Position numbers and translations under genes: made by a program. 64,000 nucleotides of DNA, from positions 1 to 64,000 of IMG/VR virus record IMGVR_UViG_3300010885_091183; one strand, written 5' to 3'. Of this stretch, positions 14,577 to 23,882 are shown piece after piece. Source of the stretch: a virus. The number at the start of each line of letters is the position of its first letter. The first letter of the stretch is position 1. The notes beneath the pieces were generated by a model. It had not been told where the DNA came from. It ran no database searches and worked only from the letters and a program-made list of their open reading frames with translations.

Positions 14577-17201
14577 TTAATTTGAGCAGGGCACGATAGC
14601 CACGCATTGGGCGTTGGAGTTTTCGCCAGTAAGTTTGCTGATATCAAGATTGATTTTCACATCAATCGGAGCTCCCCTGTAAACCAGTTCAATTTCTGGC
14701 TTGTCGGGCAGGACCAACTTGATTTCACTTGGTGCGCCAATCAATTCGATTACCGATGGAATTCCAACAACTTGAATTTTGTCTGGAATCCCAGATGTGT
14801 CCAATTTAATCATCGGAAATTGATCTGGGATATCCAATTTAATCGTAGATGGCAATCCTGTAGTGTCCAGCTTGATTGCTGAAGGAAGATTGATTGCAAT
14901 TAGCTCTATGGCCAAGGGCAGTCCTTCTGCGTCAATCCTGATAATACTTGGAATTGGAGTCGCAGGACCGATAATTCTGATATCTGGAATATTTGGAATT
15001 TCTATACGAATGACAGCAGGCATATCGTGCAGAATTTTGATGTCCGGTATTTCTGGAACCTTGACCAATATTTCTGAAGGGATTCCCAAATCTGACATTT
15101 GAACTTCAAGAGGTTCAAGAGGAGCATATGCTTTCTCCTCCTCAAACAAACTTGCAGGCTTGTAGAAAGGAGTGTTGGACGGACATTGCACCGATACGAC
15201 ACATGATACAGTAGGAGGCGTACCCCATGAAACCGAAATGGTTGGAGCGGTTCCAAAGTTGATCTGTGCTGGTAAGTTGTGTGGACCAAATTCTACAGGA
15301 CCAAGTTTTGGCGCTGGGCCAAAACCGATTGTAGTAGGCAGAGGGTTGGGACCAAAGGTAATTTGACTAGGTAAAGGATTCGGCCCGAAGTTAATTGTAT
15401 CTGGAAACTTAGGAGCGGGTCCGAAGCCGATAGTAGTAGGAATTTTTGGAGCATTATCGAATGTGATCTTGTCTGGAATTTTTGGAGCATTATCGAATTG
15501 AATTTTCGGAAATACCGGAGGATTGTCAAATTTGATCTTCGGAAATGCCGGTGGATTTTCAAATTTGATACTATTTGGAATATTAGGTCCTGTAATTGTA
15601 ATAGTGTCTGGAATAGTAGGAATACCAGCAGCCGTGATAACGATCACGGCAGGCAAACACGGAGGATTTACGAAGGGAATCGATGCCGGGAATGTTGGCG
15701 CTGGACCGAATTCTATAGTTGGTATTGTAATTTTGCTGGTGATTTCGATTGGATCAAATTTTGGTGCAGGTCCAAAATCAACCTTAATCTCTGGCACATT
15801 GATTGGAGCAACAGGAATAGTTGGTATTTTAGGAAAAGAAATAGGAATAGAAGTCGGAAAGTTCGGAACATTATCAAAACCAATGCTTGTTGGAATGAAA
15901 AGTGGATCGAATCCGATATTTGTTGGAAAGCTTGGAAAATCACCGAAACTAAATTGAGTTGGATAAGTCGGGAACGGACCAAATGTAAACTTAGTTGGGA
16001 AAGTCGGGAAGCTACCAAATGTGAATTTAGTTGGGAAAGTCGGGAACGGACCAAAACCAATTGTAGTCGGAAATGTTGGAAATGTGTCAAATTTAATATT
16101 GGGAATTGTAGGAACAGGATCAATTTTGATGTTTGGAATAGTTGGTGCTGGACTGATCGTGATTGTGTCAGGAATTTTAGGTTGATTAAAAGTAATTTTA
16201 TCTGGAATAGTTACAGGAGTTATGGTAATCTTAGACGGCAAGCTCACAGGTGTGATTGACACCAATGAGGGTATGTTGATGCCGGGAATTACGCTAATTA
16301 CCGATGGTATGTTGATTGGCCCAATAGGCCCAACATTCAAACACGGAAACACAATAGGAGGCAATTGCGGAACCAAAGATGGCACCGTAATTGTTGGCAC
16401 CGTGAATTGAGGAATAGTAGGCAAAGCAGGAATAGGGATTTCAAAAGCTGTGGTTGGTTTTTGTGCTGTAGGTTCAGTTACATTCAATCTTTCAATTGGA
16501 GTTTGAACAAGAGTACATTTGTTGTTTGCTACGGTCAGCGCAGGATCAATTGAGGCGTTAGGAGCATACCTGTGTGTGCCATTCTGAGAGGTAGTCGTGT
16601 ATGTTCCATCTCCAAAATCTAACCGATAACTTGTGAAAATTCCTGTGATTGTAATGTTATATTGGGCCAAAATGCCTGTAGTGGGGTTGTTTTCAATCAC
16701 AAAAAAATCAAAGACAACATCAGGGCAGGAAAAGTCGTCAAAAATTACTTCAAGATTTTGAAGATTTCTAATTCTCCAGTCCAAAGAAGCTGTGTCAGGA
16801 GTGAAGTTGTATCCAACGAAGTTTTCGATTTTAACAATGGCATCAACAATCTGGTTGTGATGTTCTGCGATTACGAAACCACGAACTTCAGCACCCGCTA
16901 AGGTTCTTTTGGTATGTGTTCCACCAATATTACGGCAACATTGTTTGAATTTATTTATTTTGCTATTGCCATCGTACTCAACAGATCCATAGTAAAACAA
17001 TTCACCATCTATGTTGGCAAATCCGTTGTCTGACCACATTTCATCTTTGTCGGCAGCTACAGGCTTGATGGAGATTTCATCAGACCAAGGCTGATTCTCT
17101 GCTGTGGTGACGGTTTCCGAAGTGTTATAAACTACAAATAGTGTTTGATCACTATCGTAGTCGTTTGGGTAGACAGGTGCTGGTGGAAATAAATATGGCA
17201 C
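14577..17201 (-). CDS. Pro-rich repeat tail-fibre/needle-like protein
   Basis: 874 residues from a GTG start with AAAGGGATC upstream. Residues 1-240 form a head module shared in outline with the next two upstream genes: a beta-rich part, the motif AEHHN (112-116) followed by DAIVKIE, then a PKD-like beta-sandwich with DFGDGT (195-200). From about residue 250 to the end the protein is made of several dozen short units of 10-14 residues of the form P-x-[FI]-P-[TD]-x-I-x-F-[GD]-P, grading into a second type with PSxIKLD/PDIRI. Such regularity suggests an extended fibrous shaft or beta-solenoid. Probably an adhesin or tail fibre; partner unknown. Confidence 0.75.
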   Translation of the reverse strand: MPYLFPPAPVYPNDYDSDQTLFVVYNTSETVTTAENQPWSDEISIKPVAADKDEMWSDNGFANIDGELFYYGSVEYDGNSKINKFKQCCRNIGGTHTKRTLAGAEVRGFVIAEHHNQIVDAIVKIENFVGYNFTPDTASLDWRIRNLQNLEVIFDDFSCPDVVFDFFVIENNPTTGILAQYNITITGIFTSYRLDFGDGTYTTTSQNGTHRYAPNASIDPALTVANNKCTLVQTPIERLNVTEPTAQKPTTAFEIPIPALPTIPQFTVPTITVPSLVPQLPPIVFPCLNVGPIGPINIPSVISVIPGINIPSLVSITPVSLPSKITITPVTIPDKITFNQPKIPDTITISPAPTIPNIKIDPVPTIPNIKFDTFPTFPTTIGFGPFPTFPTKFTFGSFPTFPTKFTFGPFPTYPTQFSFGDFPSFPTNIGFDPLFIPTSIGFDNVPNFPTSIPISFPKIPTIPVAPINVPEIKVDFGPAPKFDPIEITSKITIPTIEFGPAPTFPASIPFVNPPCLPAVIVITAAGIPTIPDTITITGPNIPNSIKFENPPAFPKIKFDNPPVFPKIQFDNAPKIPDKITFDNAPKIPTTIGFGPAPKFPDTINFGPNPLPSQITFGPNPLPTTIGFGPAPKLGPVEFGPHNLPAQINFGTAPTISVSWGTPPTVSCVVSVQCPSNTPFYKPASLFEEEKAYAPLEPLEVQMSDLGIPSEILVKVPEIPDIKILHDMPAVIRIEIPNIPDIRIIGPATPIPSIIRIDAEGLPLAIELIAINLPSAIKLDTTGLPSTIKLDIPDQFPMIKLDTSGIPDKIQVVGIPSVIELIGAPSEIKLVLPDKPEIELVYRGAPIDVKINLDISKLTGENSNAQCVAIVPCSN
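14620..16450 (-). repeat. Protein-coding short tandem repeat region (about 12-residue units)
   Basis: The coding sequence is an array of degenerate 30-42 base units encoding P-x-[FI]-P-[TD]-x-I-x-F-[GD]-P. In the 15960-16060 stretch adjacent units are nearly identical in DNA (FPTFPTKFTFG occurs twice in a row), showing recent expansion. Confidence 0.85.
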
Positions 17202-17244
17202 TTAAAATGATCCCTTTTTGTAATAAAAGTATGTAGAATTACAC

Positions 17245-19566
17245 TTAGAAAATCGTCATGTGAAACTGATCTCCAATTGGTCTTGCTGTGACGCTGGTGA
17301 AAGTAGTGTCGGTTTCGTTGAACTTTACAAAAGATTTTTGACTATAATCAAAACTGAGATATGCAATTTTATCTCCATCCGAAGCGCAGAGTAGAGTTTG
17401 ATCTGGATCGTCGTAGCCGACCACGCTTGTATCTTGAAGCACACGGAAGGCTGGACTATTGATGCCGGGACCACCCGTACCCCAAACACCCGAGCTTGGG
17501 CTGTATGCACTAACAGCACCAGCGTTGCTGAAGAAATAAACACCCAAGCTGAGTGGAACAAGTTTGCCCTCAACACGGCTTGCGCCGCTCATGTCTGGCA
17601 ATTTTCGTATGTCCTGCACATAGTCTGCTGATGTTCCACTAGTCTTGTAGAAAGTTTTGATTCTAAAAAAGGAACCGACACCTTCATTTCTGAGGATATA
17701 TCCAGCATCATCAAACCAACATGACCGGTAAACACTCATGTGACCCTGAAGAGTGTCTCCTCCACCTATAGGATATGAAACTGCATTATTAAGCAAATTA
17801 TCTGCGCCATTTTTGTAATTAGTTTGTACAAATGAGACGCTTGAATCTACATTTCCAGTACCAAGTGAAACTACAGATTTTACTTGATTTGTTGGAGATG
17901 TGTCTTGAGGAATATTGATATCAAGAGTCGTGACACCTCCCAAAATAAACCAAAGCTTACTGCTAGAATACAGATCGACCCAGTTCCAAGGTCTATAAAC
18001 ATCTGAAAAACCGGCAATATAAGATTGTGTAAAACCGTTAAAAGTAAGCGATTGAATTTTTTCACTCGATTTACTGTCCAAAGGACTTCTGCCTGTTGCC
18101 CAATACAAATATCCTGTACCATTGTTGCCAGAAGATGCGGTGGTATTGCGGGCAAAACCTACATTATTTCTAAATTCTCTTTGTTGTTGAATTTCATTTG
18201 GCACGACATAAGATGGGGAATTGTCTTCTAGAAATGTATAATTTCTGGCAATTGTGGTGTTGGCAGTAGCGGTTTTGAAAGTTTCGCTTAATAAACCGAA
18301 TTCAGATACAGATACATCAGAAGAGTCCAAGGGATTAGACAGCCATAGCCATAAATTTAATTTTTCTACAATATCAAAAGCCTTGGGATATTTTGTAATT
18401 TTATATGCACCAAATTGAGTGTCGCACCTCAAAATTAGATCATAAAAACCACCAACGCTATACACCGCTCTTGCTGTGCTTGCGTTGCTGTGTGGAATAT
18501 CATCTGATAAAGACCAAGTGTATTGAATAATTGGATCAATAGGAGAAGCTCCATCTAATTCTTCGCCAGCAAAAGTGTATCCGGGTGCGTTTGTAGTGTT
18601 TTCTCCGGGGTTAATGTACATGTCAATGATATTATTGACAGGACTTCTAATGACTGGAGTGGTTGAGTTCGTCTGAATATAGGGACCACCGGTAGGATTT
18701 GTGCCCAGTATGACAACTTGATTCGCACGCTGCGTGAATTCAATGCAAGCATCAAGTGGCGCAGGAAAACGAGCTTGAATGTAGTCGTCGAAAATAACGC
18801 TATCAGAGCCAAAATTATTTGTCACGGTGAGTTTAACGCTGAAAATTCCGGGGTCATAATAGGTTTTTGTGATCGCACCTCCATCCAAATCTCTTATCAG
18901 AACATGGCTGATTGTCGATGGTACAACCGAAGTGGCGTTACAGATTGTTGTTGGGGTAACGCTGGGATCATACTCAAAATCCCAAATATAGCTAACGGTT
19001 TGCGAATTGCCGTCTGTTCCCAAACGAAAACTCTTGTTGGTGAATTCGACAGTTAGAGGAGCCAAACCGATTTGTTTATTGCTGGAAAACCAAGCCTTGG
19101 GTTGTAAAACTATGCTCCTCAGATAGTTGATGCGTTCTTCCATCGTTCCCTCAAGAGGACGAGGTCCAACCTCGCCCTTTATCCCTGCAAATTCTTCGAT
19201 ATTTATTAGTGCATCTTTGAGACTGTTGTGATGTTGGGCCATCACATTTTGGGTGACATTTGTGATGGATTTTGGTTTGCCTACATCTGTAAAACCATCC
19301 AGAAGAATCAATCCATCAAATGTGGTTAGTGTTCTGGATGTGTAGGAAAAACTGATTGCTCTGAGTTCTGGTTCGCTGCATTGTTCCGTGAGCGTGATGA
19401 TGCCGGTTGGTGTAAACCGCCTCATCATTTCTTCGTCGCCTAGCACGGTAATTGATGTATCGCCGGGATTATAATCTTCGGCAAGCACAACACGAAGTCC
19501 ATCACTTACATGATAGAGTTCAACATTGGTGTCAAGAATTGCAGGAAAATTACTTAAATCTGCCAT
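17245..19566 (-). CDS. Tail-fibre/adhesin-like protein with AQHHN module and PKD-like domains
   Basis: 773 residues. N-terminal module ends in VMAQHHNSLKDALINIEEF (residues about 108-126), the counterpart of AEHHN in its neighbours. PKD-like beta-sandwich domains follow: one around 165-260 (IGLAPLTVEFTNKS, YIWDFEYDP, FSVKLTVTNNFG) and another around 345-385 (IQYTWSLSDD, GFYDLILRC). The C-terminal 380 residues are Ser/Thr/Gly-rich and may be a beta-propeller-like receptor-binding part. ATG overlaps the stop of the upstream gene (TAATG), so the fibre genes are translated in series. Confidence 0.7.
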   Translation of the reverse strand: MADLSNFPAILDTNVELYHVSDGLRVVLAEDYNPGDTSITVLGDEEMMRRFTPTGIITLTEQCSEPELRAISFSYTSRTLTTFDGLILLDGFTDVGKPKSITNVTQNVMAQHHNSLKDALINIEEFAGIKGEVGPRPLEGTMEERINYLRSIVLQPKAWFSSNKQIGLAPLTVEFTNKSFRLGTDGNSQTVSYIWDFEYDPSVTPTTICNATSVVPSTISHVLIRDLDGGAITKTYYDPGIFSVKLTVTNNFGSDSVIFDDYIQARFPAPLDACIEFTQRANQVVILGTNPTGGPYIQTNSTTPVIRSPVNNIIDMYINPGENTTNAPGYTFAGEELDGASPIDPIIQYTWSLSDDIPHSNASTARAVYSVGGFYDLILRCDTQFGAYKITKYPKAFDIVEKLNLWLWLSNPLDSSDVSVSEFGLLSETFKTATANTTIARNYTFLEDNSPSYVVPNEIQQQREFRNNVGFARNTTASSGNNGTGYLYWATGRSPLDSKSSEKIQSLTFNGFTQSYIAGFSDVYRPWNWVDLYSSSKLWFILGGVTTLDINIPQDTSPTNQVKSVVSLGTGNVDSSVSFVQTNYKNGADNLLNNAVSYPIGGGDTLQGHMSVYRSCWFDDAGYILRNEGVGSFFRIKTFYKTSGTSADYVQDIRKLPDMSGASRVEGKLVPLSLGVYFFSNAGAVSAYSPSSGVWGTGGPGINSPAFRVLQDTSVVGYDDPDQTLLCASDGDKIAYLSFDYSQKSFVKFNETDTTFTSVTARPIGDQFHMTIF

Positions 19567-20642
19567 TATATCACCACGATTTTGTCTGTTAGGAAGGCTC
19601 TTTGTAGTTTTTGATTCTCGAACAAAGTCAGAAGAGAAGGCCTGTATTCTCCCGGTTTGTCATAAACATAGGTCGTCATGTGAATATTCGGATCATATTC
19701 GGTAATTGAATTGCCCTCTACCTGTTCGCCATTATGTTTGCCAGCACCGTCGAATACCCAGAATCGTTGAACGATATTGCCATCGGTTTGGTCCATGTAT
19801 GTAAATGTTGTGGCAAGATCAGGATCTCCAAGAGTTTCGGTTGCATATTTGAGAGAATATCCGGGTATGATCGTGTCGGTGGTTGGCAAAACATAAAAAA
19901 ACGGCTGTCTTTCAGATTCGTTGATTGTTATGTATCCAGCTTTCTCTGCAATGCCTTGAGCTCCAAGGGTGCTGATGATATTTAATTTGACTGTGTAGTT
20001 TCCTTCTTTTTGATAGGTGTGCACAGGCGATCTATCGACAGATGTCGTGCCGTCGCCAAAATCCCAGAGGTTGCGGACTAATGGTCCTGTACTGAAGTTT
20101 TGAAAGCGTATTTTAGTGCCGGGAGGACCTTTGATGGGTTGAGCACGGAAGACTGCCCTTGGTGCCAAAAATTTGTTTTCTTGAGCTTTGAGAATTTGAT
20201 TCAGCGATCCTGTAGTTGGAAAGACTTCTATCCCCAAATCCTGTTCTATGTTCAGGATGGCGTCTTTACAGGAATTATGGTGCTCTGCAAAAACGCTATT
20301 TGTCACAAAACTGCCAACAGGCCAATAATTCTGTCTAGAACCAGCAAAAGCTCTGATCAGATTTTTAAAAGCACCATTTGTCTTACTTTCGTAGTAAATC
20401 ATTTCCGCCGCTCCGGGTTGCCCCGGAGGAGGTCCCACCCTCAGAATACCTGTTGACGGGAAAAGGTCATTGTTGTCAACTACTATATATTTTGCGGAAT
20501 ATGTCAGAGTTTGAACAAGTTTGGTTTCAGCGTTATTTTTGGCCTCATAAAGCTGATATCGAGAGTCAATCGCATTTGGAAAAACCGATAGACTCCCAAC
20601 AGTATAACCACCATCTTGCGATGAAATTCTCGTAATAGCCAT
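19566..20642 (-). CDS. Tail-fibre-associated protein with AEHHN module and PKD domain
   Basis: 358 residues; the start is the ATG at 20642 with GAGGAGAATTG upstream, overlapping the TGA of the gene before it. The N-terminal module includes FPSTGILRVG, AEMIYYESKTNG, LIRAFAGSRQN and SVFAEHHNSCKDAILNIE (AEHHN 119-123), which resembles modules in other myovirus virion proteins. A typical PKD domain follows at about 170-220 (NLWDFGDGTTS, PVHTYQKEGNYTVKL). The last 120 residues contain a second, degenerate one (YVYDKPGEYRPSLLTL). Likely the first fibre or baseplate-fibre connector of a three-gene set. Confidence 0.72.
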   Translation of the reverse strand: MAITRISSQDGGYTVGSLSVFPNAIDSRYQLYEAKNNAETKLVQTLTYSAKYIVVDNNDLFPSTGILRVGPPPGQPGAAEMIYYESKTNGAFKNLIRAFAGSRQNYWPVGSFVTNSVFAEHHNSCKDAILNIEQDLGIEVFPTTGSLNQILKAQENKFLAPRAVFRAQPIKGPPGTKIRFQNFSTGPLVRNLWDFGDGTTSVDRSPVHTYQKEGNYTVKLNIISTLGAQGIAEKAGYITINESERQPFFYVLPTTDTIIPGYSLKYATETLGDPDLATTFTYMDQTDGNIVQRFWVFDGAGKHNGEQVEGNSITEYDPNIHMTTYVYDKPGEYRPSLLTLFENQKLQRAFLTDKIVVI

Positions 20643-21349
20643 CAATTCTCCTCACGGCTTTCTTTCTTGTCTATTTTTTGCGCCATTTCTTTAAACTGCT
20701 GTAATATCTGAGCTTGTTTCATATTAAGTGTTTGAAGAGTTTGTTTTTTAATGGGAGTTTCTTCTGGCAGAGCAACCACAGTTTCGATCAACTCAGAATC
20801 GATATGACCGCTGGTCAGCATCTTCAAATTAATTTTCTGAGTAAGCTTTTCATTCCAGTAATTCATTTGCGACTCGAAGTCGTCAAAATGCTTCAAGTCC
20901 TCGATTTTGATCAAGCTTTTAAATGTCTCGATGAAGAACCTTGACTCTTCAGCGGTCCACTTTTTTCTTTCTTCAATTTGATTCAAGGATTCTAGGTATG
21001 CGGTTTTTTGCCTTTCAAGTTGTCGAATATTGATTTTCCATTCTTGCATCGACAACTCATTCATCGTCGTGACTGGCTGGGCCGAAAATTCTTTGATATT
21101 GTGTTCCAACTTTTGTATGTTTATATCTAGCAATAAAAGTTTATCATTTGTTTCAGAGATTTCCAAATCCATCGATTGCAGCGAGTCTTTGCGATTTTTC
21201 AATTCTCGAAGACATTGCCACATTTTGGACTGAATGGTTGGCTCTTTGCCAATTAGAAAATATTTAAGCTGAAAATAGCTGTGTCTTTGCGTTGGTTCGT
21301 GTTGCAAAAGTTCATTCATTTCGCTTAGAATCTGATCATTTGAATTCAT
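20642..21349 (-). CDS. Coiled-coil protein upstream of fibre genes
   Basis: 235 residues, highly charged, with long heptad-patterned stretches (residues 50-130 and 210-235: KDSLQSMDLEISETNDKLLLLDINIQKLEHNI). No catalytic motif. It precedes the fibre genes in the same operon with a TGATG overlap, a position where chaperones or connector proteins are common. Function unknown; a fibre assembly factor or coiled-coil structural part is plausible. Confidence 0.65.
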   Translation of the reverse strand: MNSNDQILSEMNELLQHEPTQRHSYFQLKYFLIGKEPTIQSKMWQCLRELKNRKDSLQSMDLEISETNDKLLLLDINIQKLEHNIKEFSAQPVTTMNELSMQEWKINIRQLERQKTAYLESLNQIEERKKWTAEESRFFIETFKSLIKIEDLKHFDDFESQMNYWNEKLTQKINLKMLTSGHIDSELIETVVALPEETPIKKQTLQTLNMKQAQILQQFKEMAQKIDKKESREEN

Positions 21350-21389
21350 GTTGTTTCCCCTTGTTAAATGAGTTTACAGGAAATTATAA

Positions 21390-21908
21390 ATGTTAGGATT
21401 CCTATCATCCAAGCGAGCTTATCTTAGTGGACCCATACAGTTTGCAACCGAAGACAAGTGGCGTGGATGTCCGACTGCGGTTTTGACTGAAAAATTCAAC
21501 ATAAATTTGTTTGATCCATTCAAAGATTTAAAACAAAATGCTCATGAAAAAATCAGAAATGCTCAAAAAAAAGATGATATTGAACAGATGGTTGCAGTAG
21601 CTAAAGGTTTTGTTCGTAAAGATTTAGGTATAATAGACCGTTGCGATTTCATAATTGCGTATGTTCCCTATGGTGTGCAAACTGTAGGCACGGTACATGA
21701 AATCATCAACAGCAATAACGCCAAAAAGCCTACTCTCTTGGTTACCAACAAAAATCACATCAAATATATTCCATTATGGTATTTTGGATTTGTGCCTACT
21801 CGATACATGTTTGCTTCATGGGACGAACTTTATTTGTATCTTTCCCAAGTTGACGAAGGTCTGCATCGCCACGATGACAGATGGAGTCTCATGTACGGAG
21901 ATGTTTAA
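21390..21908 (+). CDS. Nucleoside 2-deoxyribosyltransferase-like protein
   Basis: 172 residues. It opens with AYLSGPI, the strand-loop that starts this Rossmann-like family, then shows DLGIIDRCDFIIAYVPYG (the 'D-x-x-x-x-x-x-D-x-x-I-A' segment) and QTVGTVHEIINS, where the Glu corresponds to the catalytic nucleophile of the GT-x-x-E signature. Family members exchange or hydrolyse the base of deoxyribonucleosides; related folds cleave nucleotides in signalling. It is a lone plus-strand gene among minus-strand fibre genes, suggesting insertion as a cassette. Its TAA lies in a TTAA shared with the convergent gene. The SD is CAGGAAA. Confidence 0.75.
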   Translation: MLGFLSSKRAYLSGPIQFATEDKWRGCPTAVLTEKFNINLFDPFKDLKQNAHEKIRNAQKKDDIEQMVAVAKGFVRKDLGIIDRCDFIIAYVPYGVQTVGTVHEIINSNNAKKPTLLVTNKNHIKYIPLWYFGFVPTRYMFASWDELYLYLSQVDEGLHRHDDRWSLMYGDV

Positions 21909-22441
21909 CAAAGTTTTGCGCCAACAATTGATTTGAACTTGCATTCATGCGCCATAGCTCTGCAAGCCCATTCACATTTGATTTCTTCCAAACTGCCTTC
22001 GTCTTGGAGATCTCCAACTTCCTTGAAAAATTTCTTGTTGATCAAGAGTCCGTTCAAGGTAGCATCGATGAAATTACTTTTGTTGTTTGCAACTGGATAT
22101 ACGACATCTTTTTCGCTATTCATGAAAAATGAATATTTTTGGTTCATTTTACTTCTGACGGTTGTTCCTGCAAATACAAGAAATGCCCATTCAGTAGGAG
22201 AGTGTCTCATGCCGACATTGATTAAGGAGGTTACGGTCGAACCGCCTTTATAAACAGGGCAAATTTCCTTAATTAAAGCGACATCTTCCTTGGTCGCTTG
22301 ATTGTCAACAACGCAAATGCAGGAAGCATTTTCGTATTTTGATTGGACGGAAAATACGGTGGTTTTTACCATGCTGATCGAATGATCTGGACACAGAATC
22401 ACAAATCCGTATTTTATTTCTTTTTCTTGATATATTTCCAA
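21905..22441 (-). CDS. GT2-like (GT-A fold) glycosyltransferase, short
   Basis: 178 residues from a TTG start with AGGGAAAAAC upstream. The pattern matches the first half of family 2 glycosyltransferases: GFVILCPDHSISMVKTTVFSVQ, ICVVDNQATKEDV, then GGSTVTSLINVGMRHSPTEWAFLVFAGTTV. In place of the usual D-x-D it has F-A-G, so the metal site appears lost. The protein is also shorter than a typical catalytic GT2. It may be an inactive or very divergent transferase acting on a phage or host glycan. Confidence 0.6.
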   Translation of the reverse strand: MEIYQEKEIKYGFVILCPDHSISMVKTTVFSVQSKYENASCICVVDNQATKEDVALIKEICPVYKGGSTVTSLINVGMRHSPTEWAFLVFAGTTVRSKMNQKYSFFMNSEKDVVYPVANNKSNFIDATLNGLLINKKFFKEVGDLQDEGSLEEIKCEWACRAMAHECKFKSIVGAKLC

Positions 22442-22495
22442 GTTTTTCCCTGTCTTTCTGTAGGTTCACAAATAACAGAGAAAAACTTAAATTTT

Positions 22496-23380
22496 TTAGC
22501 TCAGATCAATATCAAAATCTATTACGATCACATCGTTGCTTGTAATAGGAACATATAAGTCAAATGTTCCACTCGTATAATCAGGAGTAAAATAATTTTG
22601 ACTCCAACTAGATGGCGAACCCCCTGAGAAGGTAGGAACATATGCATATATGGTATTCATTGAATCATATTCAGGAAGACGGATGCCATTCACATAAACT
22701 CTTAAACTACCTTCCACAAATGGCGTGGACACATTATTTGTAAAATATGTCTGATAATCGACCGATGGATTATAAGGCACTAAATTGTAGTAATGCCCGT
22801 GAGGGTTGGTGAAAGAACCAACCACTCCTGCGCTGATGCTTGATCCGTCCCAAGTCCACGCAATGCTGGGAGAATCGCTAACGATCAAAGTGGGATTAGT
22901 GTCGCCAAAAATGGCTGCGGTTGCGTCAGGAAATTCAACTGTGAGCTTGGTTGCATCTGCTTGAATATTTGTGAGTTTATTTCTTTCCACATCCAACATA
23001 CGAACAAAAGAGACAGGATTGGTAAGAGAGGGATATCCTAAACCTTGATATGCAAGAAGTTCTGTACCATCAACTGTGGTGGTGCCAGCGCCAGCCACGG
23101 TGCTGCTGTAGCCGTCCTCGTGCTTTGCAATGTTGTGCATTGCATCATCAAATACAACTGTGCTGATTGTGCCGTCTGCATTCAGGGTTACATCAAGCCT
23201 GTCTGCTAAACTTGCTGTGCTTCCGGCAGCATCTGCCAATATCAAATCCATGTTATCAACGGCGTTGTTAATTAAAATATCCCGTTCTGCCAAAGTTTTC
23301 AGGGGCAGATTATCATAATTGAAATGATAAGGCTGTTCCGCTGCATATTGGGGGACTGGTAATTTGTCTAAATCGGGCAT
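22496..23380 (-). CDS. Tail-fibre/baseplate virion protein
   Basis: 294 residues beginning MPDLDKLPVPQYAAEQPYHF with a strong SD (AAGGAGA). A helical segment early on (LAERDILINNAVDNMDLIL) is followed by a long beta-rich part: GTISTVVFDDAMHNIAKHEDG, then FVEGSLRVYVNGIRLPEY and YTSGTFDLYVPITSNDVIVIDFDI. Phrases like 'RVYVNGxRL' are common at the ends of phage fibre proteins. It follows the 160-residue protein and tail protein I in the same direction, so I infer a distal tail fibre or fibre-attachment protein. Confidence 0.65.
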   Translation of the reverse strand: MPDLDKLPVPQYAAEQPYHFNYDNLPLKTLAERDILINNAVDNMDLILADAAGSTASLADRLDVTLNADGTISTVVFDDAMHNIAKHEDGYSSTVAGAGTTTVDGTELLAYQGLGYPSLTNPVSFVRMLDVERNKLTNIQADATKLTVEFPDATAAIFGDTNPTLIVSDSPSIAWTWDGSSISAGVVGSFTNPHGHYYNLVPYNPSVDYQTYFTNNVSTPFVEGSLRVYVNGIRLPEYDSMNTIYAYVPTFSGGSPSSWSQNYFTPDYTSGTFDLYVPITSNDVIVIDFDIDLS

Positions 23381-23399
23381 TTTTTCTCCTTATTTTACA

Positions 23400-23882
23400 T
23401 CAGACGAATGATAGTCTCCATGACCATGTGATTTGCATCTGATTTGTCTTGTTCAAGTCTGGGAATGTCACCATGCTGTAAAGTTGATCATTTGACATTT
23501 GCAGGGCCATTTCATTTAGGCTATATCCATTAGCGTCATTCACAGTCAAAATTGAAGTAATAATGATTTGCGATGCAACATTGGGATCGACTGTTGATAC
23601 TACTGGCTTGCTGACTACAGGAGTCCCACAATACAAAGCCATTCTGTCTGTGCTGATAAATTTAGGACTTCCGTTCGATGTTCCTCCATCTCCAAACACC
23701 ATTCTGCTGATGTAGTACGGATAAGTGCCAATAAATTTGTTAGCCAAACTCGCAGCCAGAGCCTTGCGTCCATCTCCAAGAACTGTGTTGGGAAATTCAA
23801 TCACATCAACACGACCAGAAAGATGTTCAATCACGGCTTGAACATCGCCCCTAGCTTTCAGCCCAGAAAACATTTCCATCAC
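23400..23882 (-). CDS. Small tail-fibre-associated virion protein
   Basis: 160 residues (start GTG 23882 or ATG 23879, both behind AAAGGAG; the ATG overlaps the stop of the gene upstream). It contains YPYYISRMVFGDGGTSNGSP, then strands IIITSILTVND, and NEMALQMSND. The layout 'xxMxFGxGGT...' followed by two beta-strand blocks is seen in small phage proteins that sit between tail protein I and the fibre. Probably structural; resembles in style the 173-residue protein at 3666-4187. Confidence 0.6.
   Translation of the reverse strand: MMEMFSGLKARGDVQAVIEHLSGRVDVIEFPNTVLGDGRKALAASLANKFIGTYPYYISRMVFGDGGTSNGSPKFISTDRMALYCGTPVVSKPVVSTVDPNVASQIIITSILTVNDANGYSLNEMALQMSNDQLYSMVTFPDLNKTNQMQITWSWRLSFV

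Noticed and set aside
15498-16259. Plus-strand reading frame of 253 codons opposite the Pro-rich fibre gene
   Set aside because: Its composition (Trp, Cys, Arg, Asn-rich) is the mirror of the repeat array on the coding strand; no SD and no domain.
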